Positions 17,731-26,499 of a stretch of DNA of 50,442 nucleotides are shown here, piece by piece. The DNA comes from Roseospira marina. Its GTDB lineage: Bacteria; Pseudomonadota; Alphaproteobacteria; Rhodospirillales; Rhodospirillaceae. The translations under genes and the position numbers were made by a program. The stretch spans positions 1-50,442 of the forward strand of contig NZ_JACIGJ010000021.1 in the NCBI RefSeq assembly GCF_014197855.1, given 5' to 3'. How positions within the stretch are numbered: the stretch's first letter is position 1; each line of letters starts with the position of its first letter. Under the pieces are notes generated by a model. That model ran no database searches. It saw only the letters and a list, made by a program, of their open reading frames with translations, and had not been told where the DNA came from.

Positions 17731-17917
17731 CGGTGGGTCCTCGTGGTGGGAAACACGGTGGGTCGCGCCGACCGGCGCGACGCTCAGGGAAGGGACTTTA
17801 GCACTCTGGTCGGGTATCGTGCGAGAGTACGGGACCGGGATGGGAACGGTTGCCCGCACAACGGCCCCCACCGTGCGGGCGGGCATCGGCGAGGATGCAG
17901 GAGGGGACGCCCGGGCG

Positions 17918-18361
17918 CTACTTCACCAGGATGCAGGTCACAGGCGACAGGCCCGAGACCTTGTGCGAGACGGACCCCAACAGGAAACTTTCGACGTCGC
18001 CGGTGCCGCGCGCGCCCATGACAATGACGTCGCACGTGTGCTCCTTGGCGAAATCGATGATCGCCCGCGCCGGCTGGCCCCGCTTGGCGTAGGCCTCGAC
18101 GTTCGGCGCGCCCTTCTCCAGGGCGTGCGCCCGCGCCGCCGCTACGAGGCCCTTGGCGTACTCCCGCAGCGCCTCGTCCGGCGTTTTGGGGTGCAGCGGG
18201 CGCACCATCGACAGCGAGCCTTCCATCGGACTGTGATGGCGAAACACGCTGAGCAGCAGAATCTTGGCGTTGTCGAACCGCACCGACAGATCGACCGCGA
18301 AGTCGACGGCCATCAACGCTTGGTCAGAGCCGTCCACCGGCACGAGAATAGTGCTGAACAT
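17918..18361 (-). CDS. Universal stress protein, TeaD-like
   Basis: A 147-residue UspA-fold protein. It opens with STILVPVDGSDQALMAVDFA and has the ATP-binding motif IVMGARGTGDVESFLLGSVSHKV near the end, so it belongs to the nucleotide-binding class. It follows the TRAP large-permease gene by 153 bases. In Halomonas, TeaD is a Usp encoded with the ectoine transporter TeaABC and modulates its activity; the same arrangement here suggests the same role. The function is inferred from context. Confidence 0.88.
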   Translation of the reverse strand: MFSTILVPVDGSDQALMAVDFAVDLSVRFDNAKILLLSVFRHHSPMEGSLSMVRPLHPKTPDEALREYAKGLVAAARAHALEKGAPNVEAYAKRGQPARAIIDFAKEHTCDVIVMGARGTGDVESFLLGSVSHKVSGLSPVTCILVK

Positions 18362-18514
18362 GGTTTCCTACCCTTGCGTTATACTGATCGGCGATGGACC
18401 GGACTCGCCGTTCCATCGCCTCCGCCGCGTCGCGGCGCCGGTGCCGTCGCACCGGCTCGTCGATGCGTGACCTCTGCTCATGCGTCGACGGGTCTTATAC
18501 CATGGCCCCGCCCG

Positions 18515-19798
18515 TCATTTTCCGAACGCCAGTTGGGGCAAGAACAGTGCGATTTGCGGGAACAGGATCAGCGCGACGCTGACTCCAAGCAGCATCACCA
18601 CGAAGGGCGGTGTTCCGCGAATCACGTCCATGTAGGGGCGCTTGAAGATTGCGATGGCGGTGAAGATGTCGCAGCCGAACGGCGGCGTGGCGGAGCCGAT
18701 CGCGACCTGAAGTGTGATGATGACCCCAACCAGGACCGGATCAATCCCGGCGCTGTCCACGATCGGGGCGAAGATCGGCACCAGCACCAGGATCACCACG
18801 ATCGGGTCGACGAACATGCAGCCGATGAAGAAGGCAATGGAAATCGCCACCAGCACCATGATGGCGCTGGCCTCGTCGAGGCCGATGCTGCCCAGGATCT
18901 CCTGCGGGATCTGGTTGAACGAGATGGCCCAGGAAAAGGCGTTCCCCGCGCCCACCAGGATGAACACCACCGCCGTAATCAGACCGGTGGACTGGGCGAT
19001 TTCGAACAGGTCGGCCCACTTCAGCGACCGAAAGATCAGAAACTCCAAAACGAAGGCGTAGGCGACGCAGACCGCCGCCGCCTCGGTCGGGCTGAAGATG
19101 CCGCCGTAGATGCCCCCGACCACGATGACCGGAAAGCCCAGCGGCCACAGGGCGTCGCGGGTCGCCTTCAGGCGTTCCTGCCACGTCGCCTTGGGTTGCG
19201 TCGGAATATCGTGCCGCCACGCATGAAAGACGCAGTAGCTCGCGAACAGCACCAGGATCAGCAGGCCCGGGCCGATGCCGGCGACGAACAGTTCGGCGAT
19301 CGAGGTGCCGGAGATCACACCGTAAATGATCATCGCGATCGAGGGCGGGATCAGCATGGCGATATCCGAGGCGTTGACGATCAGCGCCAGGGTGAAGCTG
19401 TCGCGGTATCCGGCCTCCAGCATGCGCGGGCGCAGCGGGCTGCCGATGGCGACCACCGTGGCCTGCGTGGAGCCCGACACGGCCCCGAACAGCGCGCAAC
19501 TCGCCGCCGCCGTCACCCCGAGCCCCCCGCGCATATGGCCCACGTATCGCATCACCATGTCGATCAGGCGATCGGCCGAATGCCCCTTGGTGATGATGTC
19601 GGCGGCCAGGATGAACATGGGCACCGCGACCAGGGCGGCGGGCCGGATGCCGCCCAGCATCTGCTGGACCATGATCTCCGGCGGGATCGGCATGAAGATG
19701 AAGAAGGCGACGAAACAGCCCGCGATAAGCGGGATCATCATGGGGAAGCCCAGAAGCAGAAGGACCACCATGACGGAAATCATGACCTCGGCCAGCAT
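18515..19798 (-). CDS. TRAP transporter large permease (UehC/TeaC-like)
   Basis: A 427-residue DctM-type permease with about twelve hydrophobic segments, including MISVMVVLLLLGFPMMIPLIAGC at the N-terminus, IPMFILAAD-type motif AVPMFILAADIITKG, the LFGAVSGSTQATVVAIG segment and FFIGCMFVDPIVVILVLVPIFAPIV. It forms the ion-coupled channel of the tripartite transporter. It lies 12 bases after the small-permease gene. The divergent eut/doe genes make ectoine and hydroxyectoine the likely substrates. Confidence 0.93.
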   Translation of the reverse strand: MLAEVMISVMVVLLLLGFPMMIPLIAGCFVAFFIFMPIPPEIMVQQMLGGIRPAALVAVPMFILAADIITKGHSADRLIDMVMRYVGHMRGGLGVTAAASCALFGAVSGSTQATVVAIGSPLRPRMLEAGYRDSFTLALIVNASDIAMLIPPSIAMIIYGVISGTSIAELFVAGIGPGLLILVLFASYCVFHAWRHDIPTQPKATWQERLKATRDALWPLGFPVIVVGGIYGGIFSPTEAAAVCVAYAFVLEFLIFRSLKWADLFEIAQSTGLITAVVFILVGAGNAFSWAISFNQIPQEILGSIGLDEASAIMVLVAISIAFFIGCMFVDPIVVILVLVPIFAPIVDSAGIDPVLVGVIITLQVAIGSATPPFGCDIFTAIAIFKRPYMDVIRGTPPFVVMLLGVSVALILFPQIALFLPQLAFGK

Positions 19799-19810
19799 GA
19801 CGGGTCTCCC

Positions 19811-20419
19811 TCAGACCTGGGTTTCCGTGTCCTCGTACGTGTCCACCACCGACGCCGAGATGTAGACGTCGGGCCGCGTGAGGTTGGCCACGGCGGTCAG
19901 CAGGTACTGGATGCCCGTGATGACGAACCCGATCGGCACCCAGACGAACGTGAGGTAGACCGGGATGCGTAGCGAGGGCGCGATGCGGCCGGTGTCGTAC
20001 ACGGAGACGACATAGATGTAGGCGTACCAGGCCAGGACGAACATGACGGCCGACGTCACCAGACAGATGACGATCATCAGGATTTTGCGCGCCCGGTCCG
20101 GCAGGGAGTCATACAGGGCCGACATGCGGATGTGCCGCCCCATGCGGGCGGCGTAGCCCAACCCGACGAAGGTGATCAGCACGATCAGGAAGCGATTCAA
20201 TTCCTCGACGAAGAACAGGCTTTCGCCGAGAACGAACCGTCCGATCACGTTGGCTACGGACACCGTCGCCATGATCATGACGCCGATGGCGAGGACGACG
20301 GCCTCGAACCGTGCGATGGCGCCGTCGATCCACGCCAGCGGCTTCAAAAGGCCGGAAAACTGGGATCGGGGTTCGGTCGGATCCGGCCCGCCCCCTGGTG
20401 CTGCGTCGGACTCGCTCAT
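19811..20419 (-). CDS. TRAP transporter small permease (UehB/TeaB-like)
   Basis: A 202-residue DctQ-type protein with four hydrophobic segments (AVVLAIGVMIMATVSVANVIGRF, ELNRFLIVLITFVGLGYAARM, ILMIVICLVTSAVMFVLAWYAYIYV, FVWVPIGFVITGIQYLLTAV). The ELNRFL and GRHIRM residues after the second segment are typical of DctQ. It sits between the binding-protein and large-permease genes, completing the transporter. The N-terminal 30 residues are polar and cytoplasmic. Confidence 0.9.
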   Translation of the reverse strand: MSESDAAPGGGPDPTEPRSQFSGLLKPLAWIDGAIARFEAVVLAIGVMIMATVSVANVIGRFVLGESLFFVEELNRFLIVLITFVGLGYAARMGRHIRMSALYDSLPDRARKILMIVICLVTSAVMFVLAWYAYIYVVSVYDTGRIAPSLRIPVYLTFVWVPIGFVITGIQYLLTAVANLTRPDVYISASVVDTYEDTETQV

Positions 20420-20563
20420 GCAGTCCGCTCCCCCGTCTGGTGGCCCCCTCGGGCAAGGCGTCGGCGGCCGGTCTGTCGGTAAGGTGGGGCGACACGGCCC
20501 CGGCCCGCCGCAGGCGAACCGGGGCCGCTCGTCAGGATGTGTGCGGACGACGGAGCACCGATG

Positions 20564-21595
20564 TTATTCGGCAACCCGGGCCTTGGAGGCCTCGATGTCG
20601 GCCTCGAAGCCGTCGAGGACCGCCTGGGCGTCACCGCCGACCTCGTTCACGAACGCCTCGCGCACCTGCTGGGCGGCCTCGCGGAACGGCGCGCGCTGCT
20701 CGTCGGTCAGATGGGTGACGGTCATGGAGGGCTTGGCCTCCAGGATCTTCGCCTCGGAGCGTTCGGTCAGGCCCTGCTGGTAGTCCATGATGTGCTCGTA
20801 GGCGGCGTTCGCGGCCTCCTGCACCAGGGTCTTGTCCTCGTCGGACAGGCCATCAAAGAACGACTTGTTGGCCACCACGGCGGTCGTGAAGTTGTTGTGC
20901 CCGGCGTAGGTGATGTAGTCGGTCACCTCGTACATCTTCGTCGATTCGACGAAGAACATCGGGTTTTCCTGGCCCTGGATGATGTTGGTCTGCAAGGCGC
21001 CGTAGACCTCGCCCCATGGCAGCGGCGTCGGGGTCGCGCCGAACGCATCGTAGGTCTCGATCAGCATCGGCGAGGTCATGACGCGGACCTTCACGCCGTC
21101 CAGGTCGGCCGGGCTGGTCACCGGCTCCTTGGTGGTCATGACCACCTCACCCTCGGGATACATATCCACGAGGTGCAGACTCTTGTCCTCGTACTTCGCG
21201 GCCAGCATGTCGTTGATGGTCTCGGACGTCTGGTAGAAGTCGGCCAGGACCGCATGCTCTTCCGGCAGCACGTACGGCAGCAGGAACACCTGCAGCTCCG
21301 GAATCAGGCTGCCCGTAAAACCCGGCGACGCGGTCGCGAACTGGATCGCGCCCATCTGCGCCAGCTCGGTCGTGTCGTTGGATTCCCCCAGGGTGCCGAA
21401 CGGGAAGATCTGCACCTCGTTGTCGGAGTTGGCTTCGATGTACTCCTTGAACTTGGTGGCGTAGACGCCCTGCACCTCGTCGATGGCCTCCTCCAGGGAG
21501 TACTTCCACGTGGCGGCCTGGGCGCCGGTAGCCACGGTCAGGGCCAGCGCGGAGGCGGTGGCCGCGGCAAGCGCGGCGGTCAGACGATGGGTCAT
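20564..21595 (-). CDS. TRAP transporter substrate-binding protein (UehA/TeaA-like)
   Basis: A 343-residue periplasmic DctP-family protein. Residues 1-27 form a signal peptide (MTHRLTAALAAATASALALT, then a TGAQAA-like cleavage region). The mature part shows the DctP blocks VQIFPFGTLGES, GVKVRVMTSPMLIETYDAFGATPTPLPWGEVYGALQT and GQENP, where the Arg of VRVM contacts a substrate carboxylate. The ATG at 21595 begins the signal peptide; the longer open frame to 21718 would bury it. The ectoine-catabolism genes diverge from it, so the likely ligand is (hydroxy)ectoine. Confidence 0.93.
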   Translation of the reverse strand: MTHRLTAALAAATASALALTVATGAQAATWKYSLEEAIDEVQGVYATKFKEYIEANSDNEVQIFPFGTLGESNDTTELAQMGAIQFATASPGFTGSLIPELQVFLLPYVLPEEHAVLADFYQTSETINDMLAAKYEDKSLHLVDMYPEGEVVMTTKEPVTSPADLDGVKVRVMTSPMLIETYDAFGATPTPLPWGEVYGALQTNIIQGQENPMFFVESTKMYEVTDYITYAGHNNFTTAVVANKSFFDGLSDEDKTLVQEAANAAYEHIMDYQQGLTERSEAKILEAKPSMTVTHLTDEQRAPFREAAQQVREAFVNEVGGDAQAVLDGFEADIEASKARVAE

Positions 21596-22222
21596 GGTGA
21601 TCCTCTCTCTGGTCGTGTCGATCCGGTTATGGCGCACGGCACAGCGCGAGGGGCCCGTCCGGGCGCCCCGCGGTGTTCTGTCGGAAGGGTGGGACAGGGC
21701 AGACGCTCTCCCCGTCACGCCACACTAGGACCCTGTGTGCGGAAGGCATGCCTTTATCGCAGCGCAGATATCCGGGAGCGTCAACAGCGCACCCACACCG
21801 TCGGTGGTCGCGCGGTGGGCCGGGACGGGGCGCGGGCCCTGGGCCGCGTTGGAGGAGGCGGGCACACGCCGGGTTGCGTTTGCTGCTGCGGAACATGGGG
21901 CTCCCGGATGCCGATAACGCCCTGAAATAAAGGTTGAAACGGCATCTCCGTGGGGAAAACCCGGGCGAGGTGCGGCGCGGAAAATGGATCGCGTCCGGCG
22001 CCATTCCGGGGAAAGTCCCACGGGAAACTGACCGAGGCGCCAAGACGAAATTCCTACAAAATAACTTCAAAATAGGAAGATCATCTTGCGGCCTGGGCGT
22101 ATTCAGCAGGATCACCGCACCGTCGGGATTGAACGGATCCAAGGCCACGCCGCAAGATGCGGGGCACAGCACGGTCGGTATGACACGTGGGCAGCGGCCG
22201 GGCGAACAGGGAGGGCGGAACG
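21596..22222. promoter_or_regulatory. Divergent regulatory gap between the uptake and degradation arms of the ectoine locus
   Basis: No convincing gene is present in these 627 bases. It should contain both divergent promoters and operator sites. Visible structure: an A/T-rich patch at about 22046-22080, unusual for this genome, which contains the inverted pair TTCCTA/TAGGAA, and a perfect 10-bp inverted repeat, CATCTTGCGG (22082-22091) with CCGCAAGATG (22150-22159), 58 bases apart. Nothing matches a riboswitch that I recognise. Confidence 0.6.
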
Positions 22223-23026
22223 ATGGACGTTCGGGTGTCGGATCTTGGGCCGCCGCGCGCCTCCGCCGCGTTTTACCCGCCCGACGCTCTGCGCCGAGTC
22301 GGCCTGATCGTCCTGGAAACCGACCTGACCATGGAGCGCGACGTCGCCCGCCTGACGCACGGGCGCGACGTGGGCGTTCACGCCACCCGGGTCGCCTTCG
22401 CCAACCCGATCACCGCCGCCAGCCTCGCCGCGCTGGAGGCCCGCCTGACGGATGCCGCCGCCAGCCTGATCCCCGATGCGCCATTCGACGTGGTGCACTT
22501 CGGTTGCACCTCGGCCTCGGCCGTGATCGGCGACGCCGGGGTCGCGGCGGCCGTGCGCGCGGCCAAGCCCGGGGCCGCGGTCACCAACCCCGTCATCGCC
22601 GCCGACGCGGCCTTGCGTGCGCTCGGCGTCCACCGCCTCTCCATCCTGACGCCCTATGTGCCGGAGGTCAGCCGGCCGGTGGCCGCGCGCTTTGCCGATC
22701 TGGGCTACCGGATCGAGGGCCTGACCTGCTGGGGGATCGAGGACGACCGCGACATGGCCCTTGTGAGGCCCGACACGCTGGTGCGCGAGGCCGCCGCTGC
22801 CATCGCCCCGCAGGCCGAGGCGCTGTTCATCTCCTGCACCGCCGTGCCGTCGGCGGAGGCGGTCACCGCCATCGAGGCCGAGATCGGCCGCCCGGTGGTG
22901 ACCAGCAACCAGGCCGCCGCGTGGATGGCGCTCCGCCTGTGCGGCGTGGAGGACGATATCCCCGAGGGCGGACGTCTGTTCGGTCGGACGCTCGCCCCCC
23001 AGGATCGGACAAAGGGGGCCGCCTGA
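22223..23026 (+). CDS. eutA: Ectoine utilization protein EutA
   Basis: A 267-residue member of the Asp/Glu racemase-maleate isomerase superfamily. Two conserved catalytic cysteines are visible: Cys95 in VVHFGCTSASAVIG and Cys205 in LFISCTAVPSAEAV, and TNPVIAADAALRALGVHRLSILTPY lies between. EutA with EutB and EutC is thought to convert hydroxyectoine towards ectoine. I chose the ATG at 22223, preceded by GGGAGGG; twelve more upstream codons are open. It is first in a five-gene operon with eutB, eutC, doeA and doeB. Confidence 0.9.
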   Translation: MDVRVSDLGPPRASAAFYPPDALRRVGLIVLETDLTMERDVARLTHGRDVGVHATRVAFANPITAASLAALEARLTDAAASLIPDAPFDVVHFGCTSASAVIGDAGVAAAVRAAKPGAAVTNPVIAADAALRALGVHRLSILTPYVPEVSRPVAARFADLGYRIEGLTCWGIEDDRDMALVRPDTLVREAAAAIAPQAEALFISCTAVPSAEAVTAIEAEIGRPVVTSNQAAAWMALRLCGVEDDIPEGGRLFGRTLAPQDRTKGAA

Positions 23027-23048
23027 TGCCCCAGAAAGGGGACCCCTG

Positions 23049-24023
23049 ATGCCAATTGAGCCGTCTGCCATTCATGCCGCCCGCGAGCGCATCGCCGGGC
23101 GCGTCCGCCGCACGCCGCTCGGCGCGTCACGGTCGCTGACCGAGCGCTGCGGCGTGCCCGTTGCGCTGAAGCTCGAGCACCAGCAGGTCACCGGCAGCTT
23201 CAAGGTGCGCGGCGCGACCAACGCCGTCCTGGCGCTCTCCGACGAGCAGAAGGCGCGCGGCATCGTCGGCGTCTCGACCGGCAATCACGGGCGCGGTCTG
23301 GCGCACGCGGCCAAGGAAGCGGGCGTCCGCTGCATCATCTGCATGTCCTCGCTGGTGCCCGCCAACAAGGTGGAGGGCATCAAGGCCCTGGGCGCCGAGG
23401 TGCGCATCGTGGGCGCGAGCCAGGACGAAGCGCAGGAGGTGGTCGACCGGCTGGTCGCGGACGAGGGCATGACCATGCTGCCGCCCTTCGACCATCCGGA
23501 CATTATCGCCGGTCAGGGCACGCTGGGCCTGGAGATCGTCGAGGACCAGCCGGATGTCGAGACCGTGCTGGTGCCGCTGTCCGGCGGCGGACTGATTGCC
23601 GGTGTTGCCCTGGCGGTGAAGTCCCTGCGGCCCTCCGCCCGCATCGTCGGCGTCAGTATGGAGCGCGGCGCCGCCATGATCCAAAGCCTGCGCGCCGGGG
23701 CGCCGGTGTTCGTGCAGGAGGTCGCGACCCTGGCGGACTCCCTGGGGGGCGGCATCGGCCTGCAAAACCAACACACCTTCGCCATGGTGCGCGATCTGGT
23801 CGACGAGACCGTGACCCTGACGGAGGCGGATATCGCCGAGGGCATCCGTCATGCCTATTGGCACGAGATGGAGATCATCGAGGGCTCCGGCGCGGTCGGG
23901 CTCGGCGCGCTGGTCGCCGGCAAGGTCCGCCCCATCGGCCCGACCGTCGTTGTGTTGAGCGGACGGAACATCGACATGACGCTGCATCATCGCCTGATCT
24001 CGGGCGACACCGTGGAGGTATGA
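23049..24023 (+). CDS. eutB: Hydroxyectoine utilization dehydratase EutB
   Basis: A 324-residue PLP enzyme of the threonine dehydratase fold. The PLP lysine is Lys52 in TGSFKVRGATNAV, the phosphate-binding glycine loop is PLSGGGLIAG, and STGNHGRGLAHAAKEAG matches the asparagine loop. In hydroxyectoine pathways it is believed to eliminate the hydroxyl group. Ordinary threonine or serine dehydratase is the alternative by family, but the position between eutA and eutC settles it. The gaps to its neighbours are 22 and 11 bases. Confidence 0.92.
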   Translation: MPIEPSAIHAARERIAGRVRRTPLGASRSLTERCGVPVALKLEHQQVTGSFKVRGATNAVLALSDEQKARGIVGVSTGNHGRGLAHAAKEAGVRCIICMSSLVPANKVEGIKALGAEVRIVGASQDEAQEVVDRLVADEGMTMLPPFDHPDIIAGQGTLGLEIVEDQPDVETVLVPLSGGGLIAGVALAVKSLRPSARIVGVSMERGAAMIQSLRAGAPVFVQEVATLADSLGGGIGLQNQHTFAMVRDLVDETVTLTEADIAEGIRHAYWHEMEIIEGSGAVGLGALVAGKVRPIGPTVVVLSGRNIDMTLHHRLISGDTVEV

Positions 24024-24034
24024 GGAGACCCGCC

Positions 24035-25030
24035 ATGCCCACCGTCCGTATCGTGACCGAAGCCGACCTGCGCGCCGCCGTGGCGCTCGACGCGGACGCC
24101 GTGGCCTGCGTCGAGCAGGCGTTCCTCGCGCTGGCCGGCGGCGGGGTGGTCATGCCGCCGATCCTGCGGCTCGATATCCAGGACTCCAACGGCGAGGTGG
24201 ACGTCAAGACCGCCTATGTGCCCGGGCTCGACAGCTTCGCCATCAAGATAAGCCCGGGGTTCTTCGACAATCCCGCGCTCGGGCTGCCCAGCGTCAACGG
24301 CCTGATGACCCTGTTCAGCGCCAAGACCGGCCTGCTGGAGGCCGTGCTGCTGGACAACGGCTATCTCACGGACGTGCGCACCGCCGCCGCCGGGGCGGTC
24401 GCGGCCAAGCATCTGAGCCGCCCCGATGCCCGGCGCGCCGCCGTGTTCGGGGCCGGCGTGCAGGCGCGGCTTCAGCTTGAGGCGCTGGCCCTGGTCCGCC
24501 CGCTGGAGGCCGCCACGGTCTGGGCCCGCAACGCCGATAAGGCGGCCGCCTGCGCCGCCGACCTGACGGCGCGGCTGGGGATTCCGGTCACGACGGCGGC
24601 GAGCGCGGAAGACGCGGTGGCCGAGGCGGACGTGATCGTGTTGACCACGCCGAGCACCACCCCGCTGCTGCGGGCCGAGTGGCTGCGGCCGGGCCAGCAT
24701 GTGACCGCCATGGGCTCCGACGCCGAGCACAAGAACGAGTTGGACCCGGCCGTGCTGGCCCGCCCCGACGTGGTCTATGTCGCCGACAGTCTGGCGCAGA
24801 CCCGCCGGTTGGGCGAACTGCACCACGCCATCGAGGCCGGGGTCGTCGCGGCCGACATCCCCTTCGCCGAACTGGGCGCGGTCGCGGCGGGCGCCGCCCC
24901 GGGGCGGACGGACGCGGACCAGATCACCGTGGCCGACCTGACCGGCACCGGCGTGCAGGACACCGCCATCGCGACCCTGGCGCGGACCCGCGTGGTCCAG
25001 GCCGACGCCGGGCAGGCGTTCGAGTCCTGA
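24035..25030 (+). CDS. eutC: Ectoine utilization protein EutC (ornithine cyclodeaminase-like)
   Basis: A 331-residue protein of the ornithine cyclodeaminase/mu-crystallin family. It shows KTAYVPGLDSFAIKISPGFFDN, the LLDNGYLTDVRTAAAGAVAAKHL segment, the NAD-binding AAVFGAGVQARLQLEAL and VTAMGSDAEHKNELDP. It probably performs the reductive or cyclising step that yields ectoine from hydroxyectoine intermediates. The ATG at 24035 has GGAG eight bases before it; the longer open frame to 23858 lies inside eutB and is not used. Confidence 0.92.
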   Translation: MPTVRIVTEADLRAAVALDADAVACVEQAFLALAGGGVVMPPILRLDIQDSNGEVDVKTAYVPGLDSFAIKISPGFFDNPALGLPSVNGLMTLFSAKTGLLEAVLLDNGYLTDVRTAAAGAVAAKHLSRPDARRAAVFGAGVQARLQLEALALVRPLEAATVWARNADKAAACAADLTARLGIPVTTAASAEDAVAEADVIVLTTPSTTPLLRAEWLRPGQHVTAMGSDAEHKNELDPAVLARPDVVYVADSLAQTRRLGELHHAIEAGVVAADIPFAELGAVAAGAAPGRTDADQITVADLTGTGVQDTAIATLARTRVVQADAGQAFES

Positions 25031-25055
25031 GCGCGGCGCCGCGTCCGTGTCTCCA

Positions 25056-25127
25056 GCGCCCGTCTGGCGCTTCCTTCTCCCAGGCGCCCGTCCGGCGCTC
25101 CCTTCTCCCAGGCGCCATACCGGCGCC
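25056..25127 (+). repeat. 28-base tandem repeat, 2.5 copies, each with a hairpin
   Basis: Two units (25056-25083 and 25084-25111) differ at two positions; a third partial copy follows at 25112-25127. Each unit begins with an inverted repeat of the form GCGCC-N5-GGCGC, so the eutC-doeA spacer RNA would fold into three consecutive stem-loops joined by pyrimidine-rich linkers. They could stabilise or partly terminate the transcript between eutABC and doeAB. Confidence 0.8.
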
Positions 25128-25184
25128 GGCGGACACCCCCGATCGCTAGGGCCGGGTCCGTTTGTCCCTCTGGAACCGACGCCT

Positions 25185-26369
25185 ATGAGTTACGCCAAGG
25201 ATTTGCGTTTCGCCCCCGAGGAATACGCCCGGCGGGTCGCCAAGGCCAAGACGGCCATGGCGGCGGCCGGGATCGACCTGCTGATCGTCACCGATCCGTC
25301 GAACATGAACTGGCTGACCGGCTATGATGGCTGGTCGTTCTACGTTCATCAGGCCGTCGTGCTGCCGGTCGATGACGACCCGCTCTGGTGGGGACGCGGC
25401 CAGGACGGCAACGGCGCCCGCATGACAAGCTGGCTGGCGGAGGACCGCATCCACCCCTACGCCGACCACTTCGTGCAGTCGACGGAGCGCCATCCCATGC
25501 AGGACCTCGCCCGCGTGCTGCGGGAGCGGGGCTGGGACGCCAAGCGCACCGGCGTCGAGATGGACAACTACTATTTCTCCGCCAAGGCCTATCAGACCCT
25601 GGTGGCGGAACTGCCCAACGCCCGGTTCCAGGACGCAACCGCCCTGGTGAACTGGCAGCGTGCGGTGAAGTCCGAGCCCGAACTGGTCTACATGCGCCGG
25701 GCGGCCCGCATCGTCGACGCCATGCACGCCCGCATCCGCGACGTCGTCGCGCCGGGGATGCGCAAGAGCGATCTGGTGGCCGAGATCTACGACGCCGGCC
25801 TGCGCGGGACGGCGGACTTCGGCGGGGACTACGCCGCCATCGTGCCGCTGGTGGCCTCGGGCGTGGAGGCGTCGGCCCCGCATCTGACCTGGACCGACAA
25901 GCCCTTGCAGAGCGGGGAGGGCACGTTCTTCGAAGTCGCGGGCTGCTATCACCACTACCACTGCCCGCTGTCGCGCACCGTGTTCCTCGGCCAACCGACC
26001 CAGACGTTCCTGGACGCCGAGAAGGCGGTGCTGGAGGGCATGGAGGCCGGCCTTGAAAAGGCCCGCGCCGGCAACACCTGCGAGGATGTGGCCGCCGCCT
26101 TCTTCGGCGTGCTGCGCACCCATGGCATCGAGAAGGACAACCGCACCGGCTATCCCATCGGCGTCAGCTATCCGCCGGATTGGGGCGAGCGCACCATGAG
26201 CTTCCGCATGGGGGACCGCACCGTTCTGGAGCCGAACATGACGTTCCACTTCATGACCGGGTTGTGGATGGACGACTGGGGGTTCGAAATCACCGAAAGC
26301 CTTGTCATCCGGGACGGGGCGCCCGAGATCCTGGCGAACACACCACGCGAACTCGTGGTCAAGGCGTAG
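25185..26369 (+). CDS. doeA: Ectoine hydrolase DoeA (EutD)
   Basis: A 394-residue M24 (creatinase/prolidase-like) hydrolase. DoeA opens the ectoine ring to N-acetyl-diaminobutyrate. Seen here: the N-terminal creatinase-type domain with DPSNMNWLTGYDGWSFYVHQAVVLP, and the C-terminal pita-bread domain with EGTFFEVAGCYHHYHCPLSRTVFLG and GVSYPPDWGERTMSFRMGD. The ATG at 25185 gives the family's usual MSYxKxLxF-like start and length; the longer frame runs into the tandem repeats. It follows eutC after a 154-base spacer and precedes doeB by 130 bases. Confidence 0.93.
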   Translation: MSYAKDLRFAPEEYARRVAKAKTAMAAAGIDLLIVTDPSNMNWLTGYDGWSFYVHQAVVLPVDDDPLWWGRGQDGNGARMTSWLAEDRIHPYADHFVQSTERHPMQDLARVLRERGWDAKRTGVEMDNYYFSAKAYQTLVAELPNARFQDATALVNWQRAVKSEPELVYMRRAARIVDAMHARIRDVVAPGMRKSDLVAEIYDAGLRGTADFGGDYAAIVPLVASGVEASAPHLTWTDKPLQSGEGTFFEVAGCYHHYHCPLSRTVFLGQPTQTFLDAEKAVLEGMEAGLEKARAGNTCEDVAAAFFGVLRTHGIEKDNRTGYPIGVSYPPDWGERTMSFRMGDRTVLEPNMTFHFMTGLWMDDWGFEITESLVIRDGAPEILANTPRELVVKA

Positions 26370-26499
26370 GGTCATCCGCGTTCCGCGTGGTGCGCCCGCT
26401 TTCCCGCGGGCGCGGTGCGCACAACACCAGACACCGCGCTAATCGTATGCTAACGAGGTTGACGAGGGCCGAGGCCGCTCGCTCCAGGGGCTCCAACCG

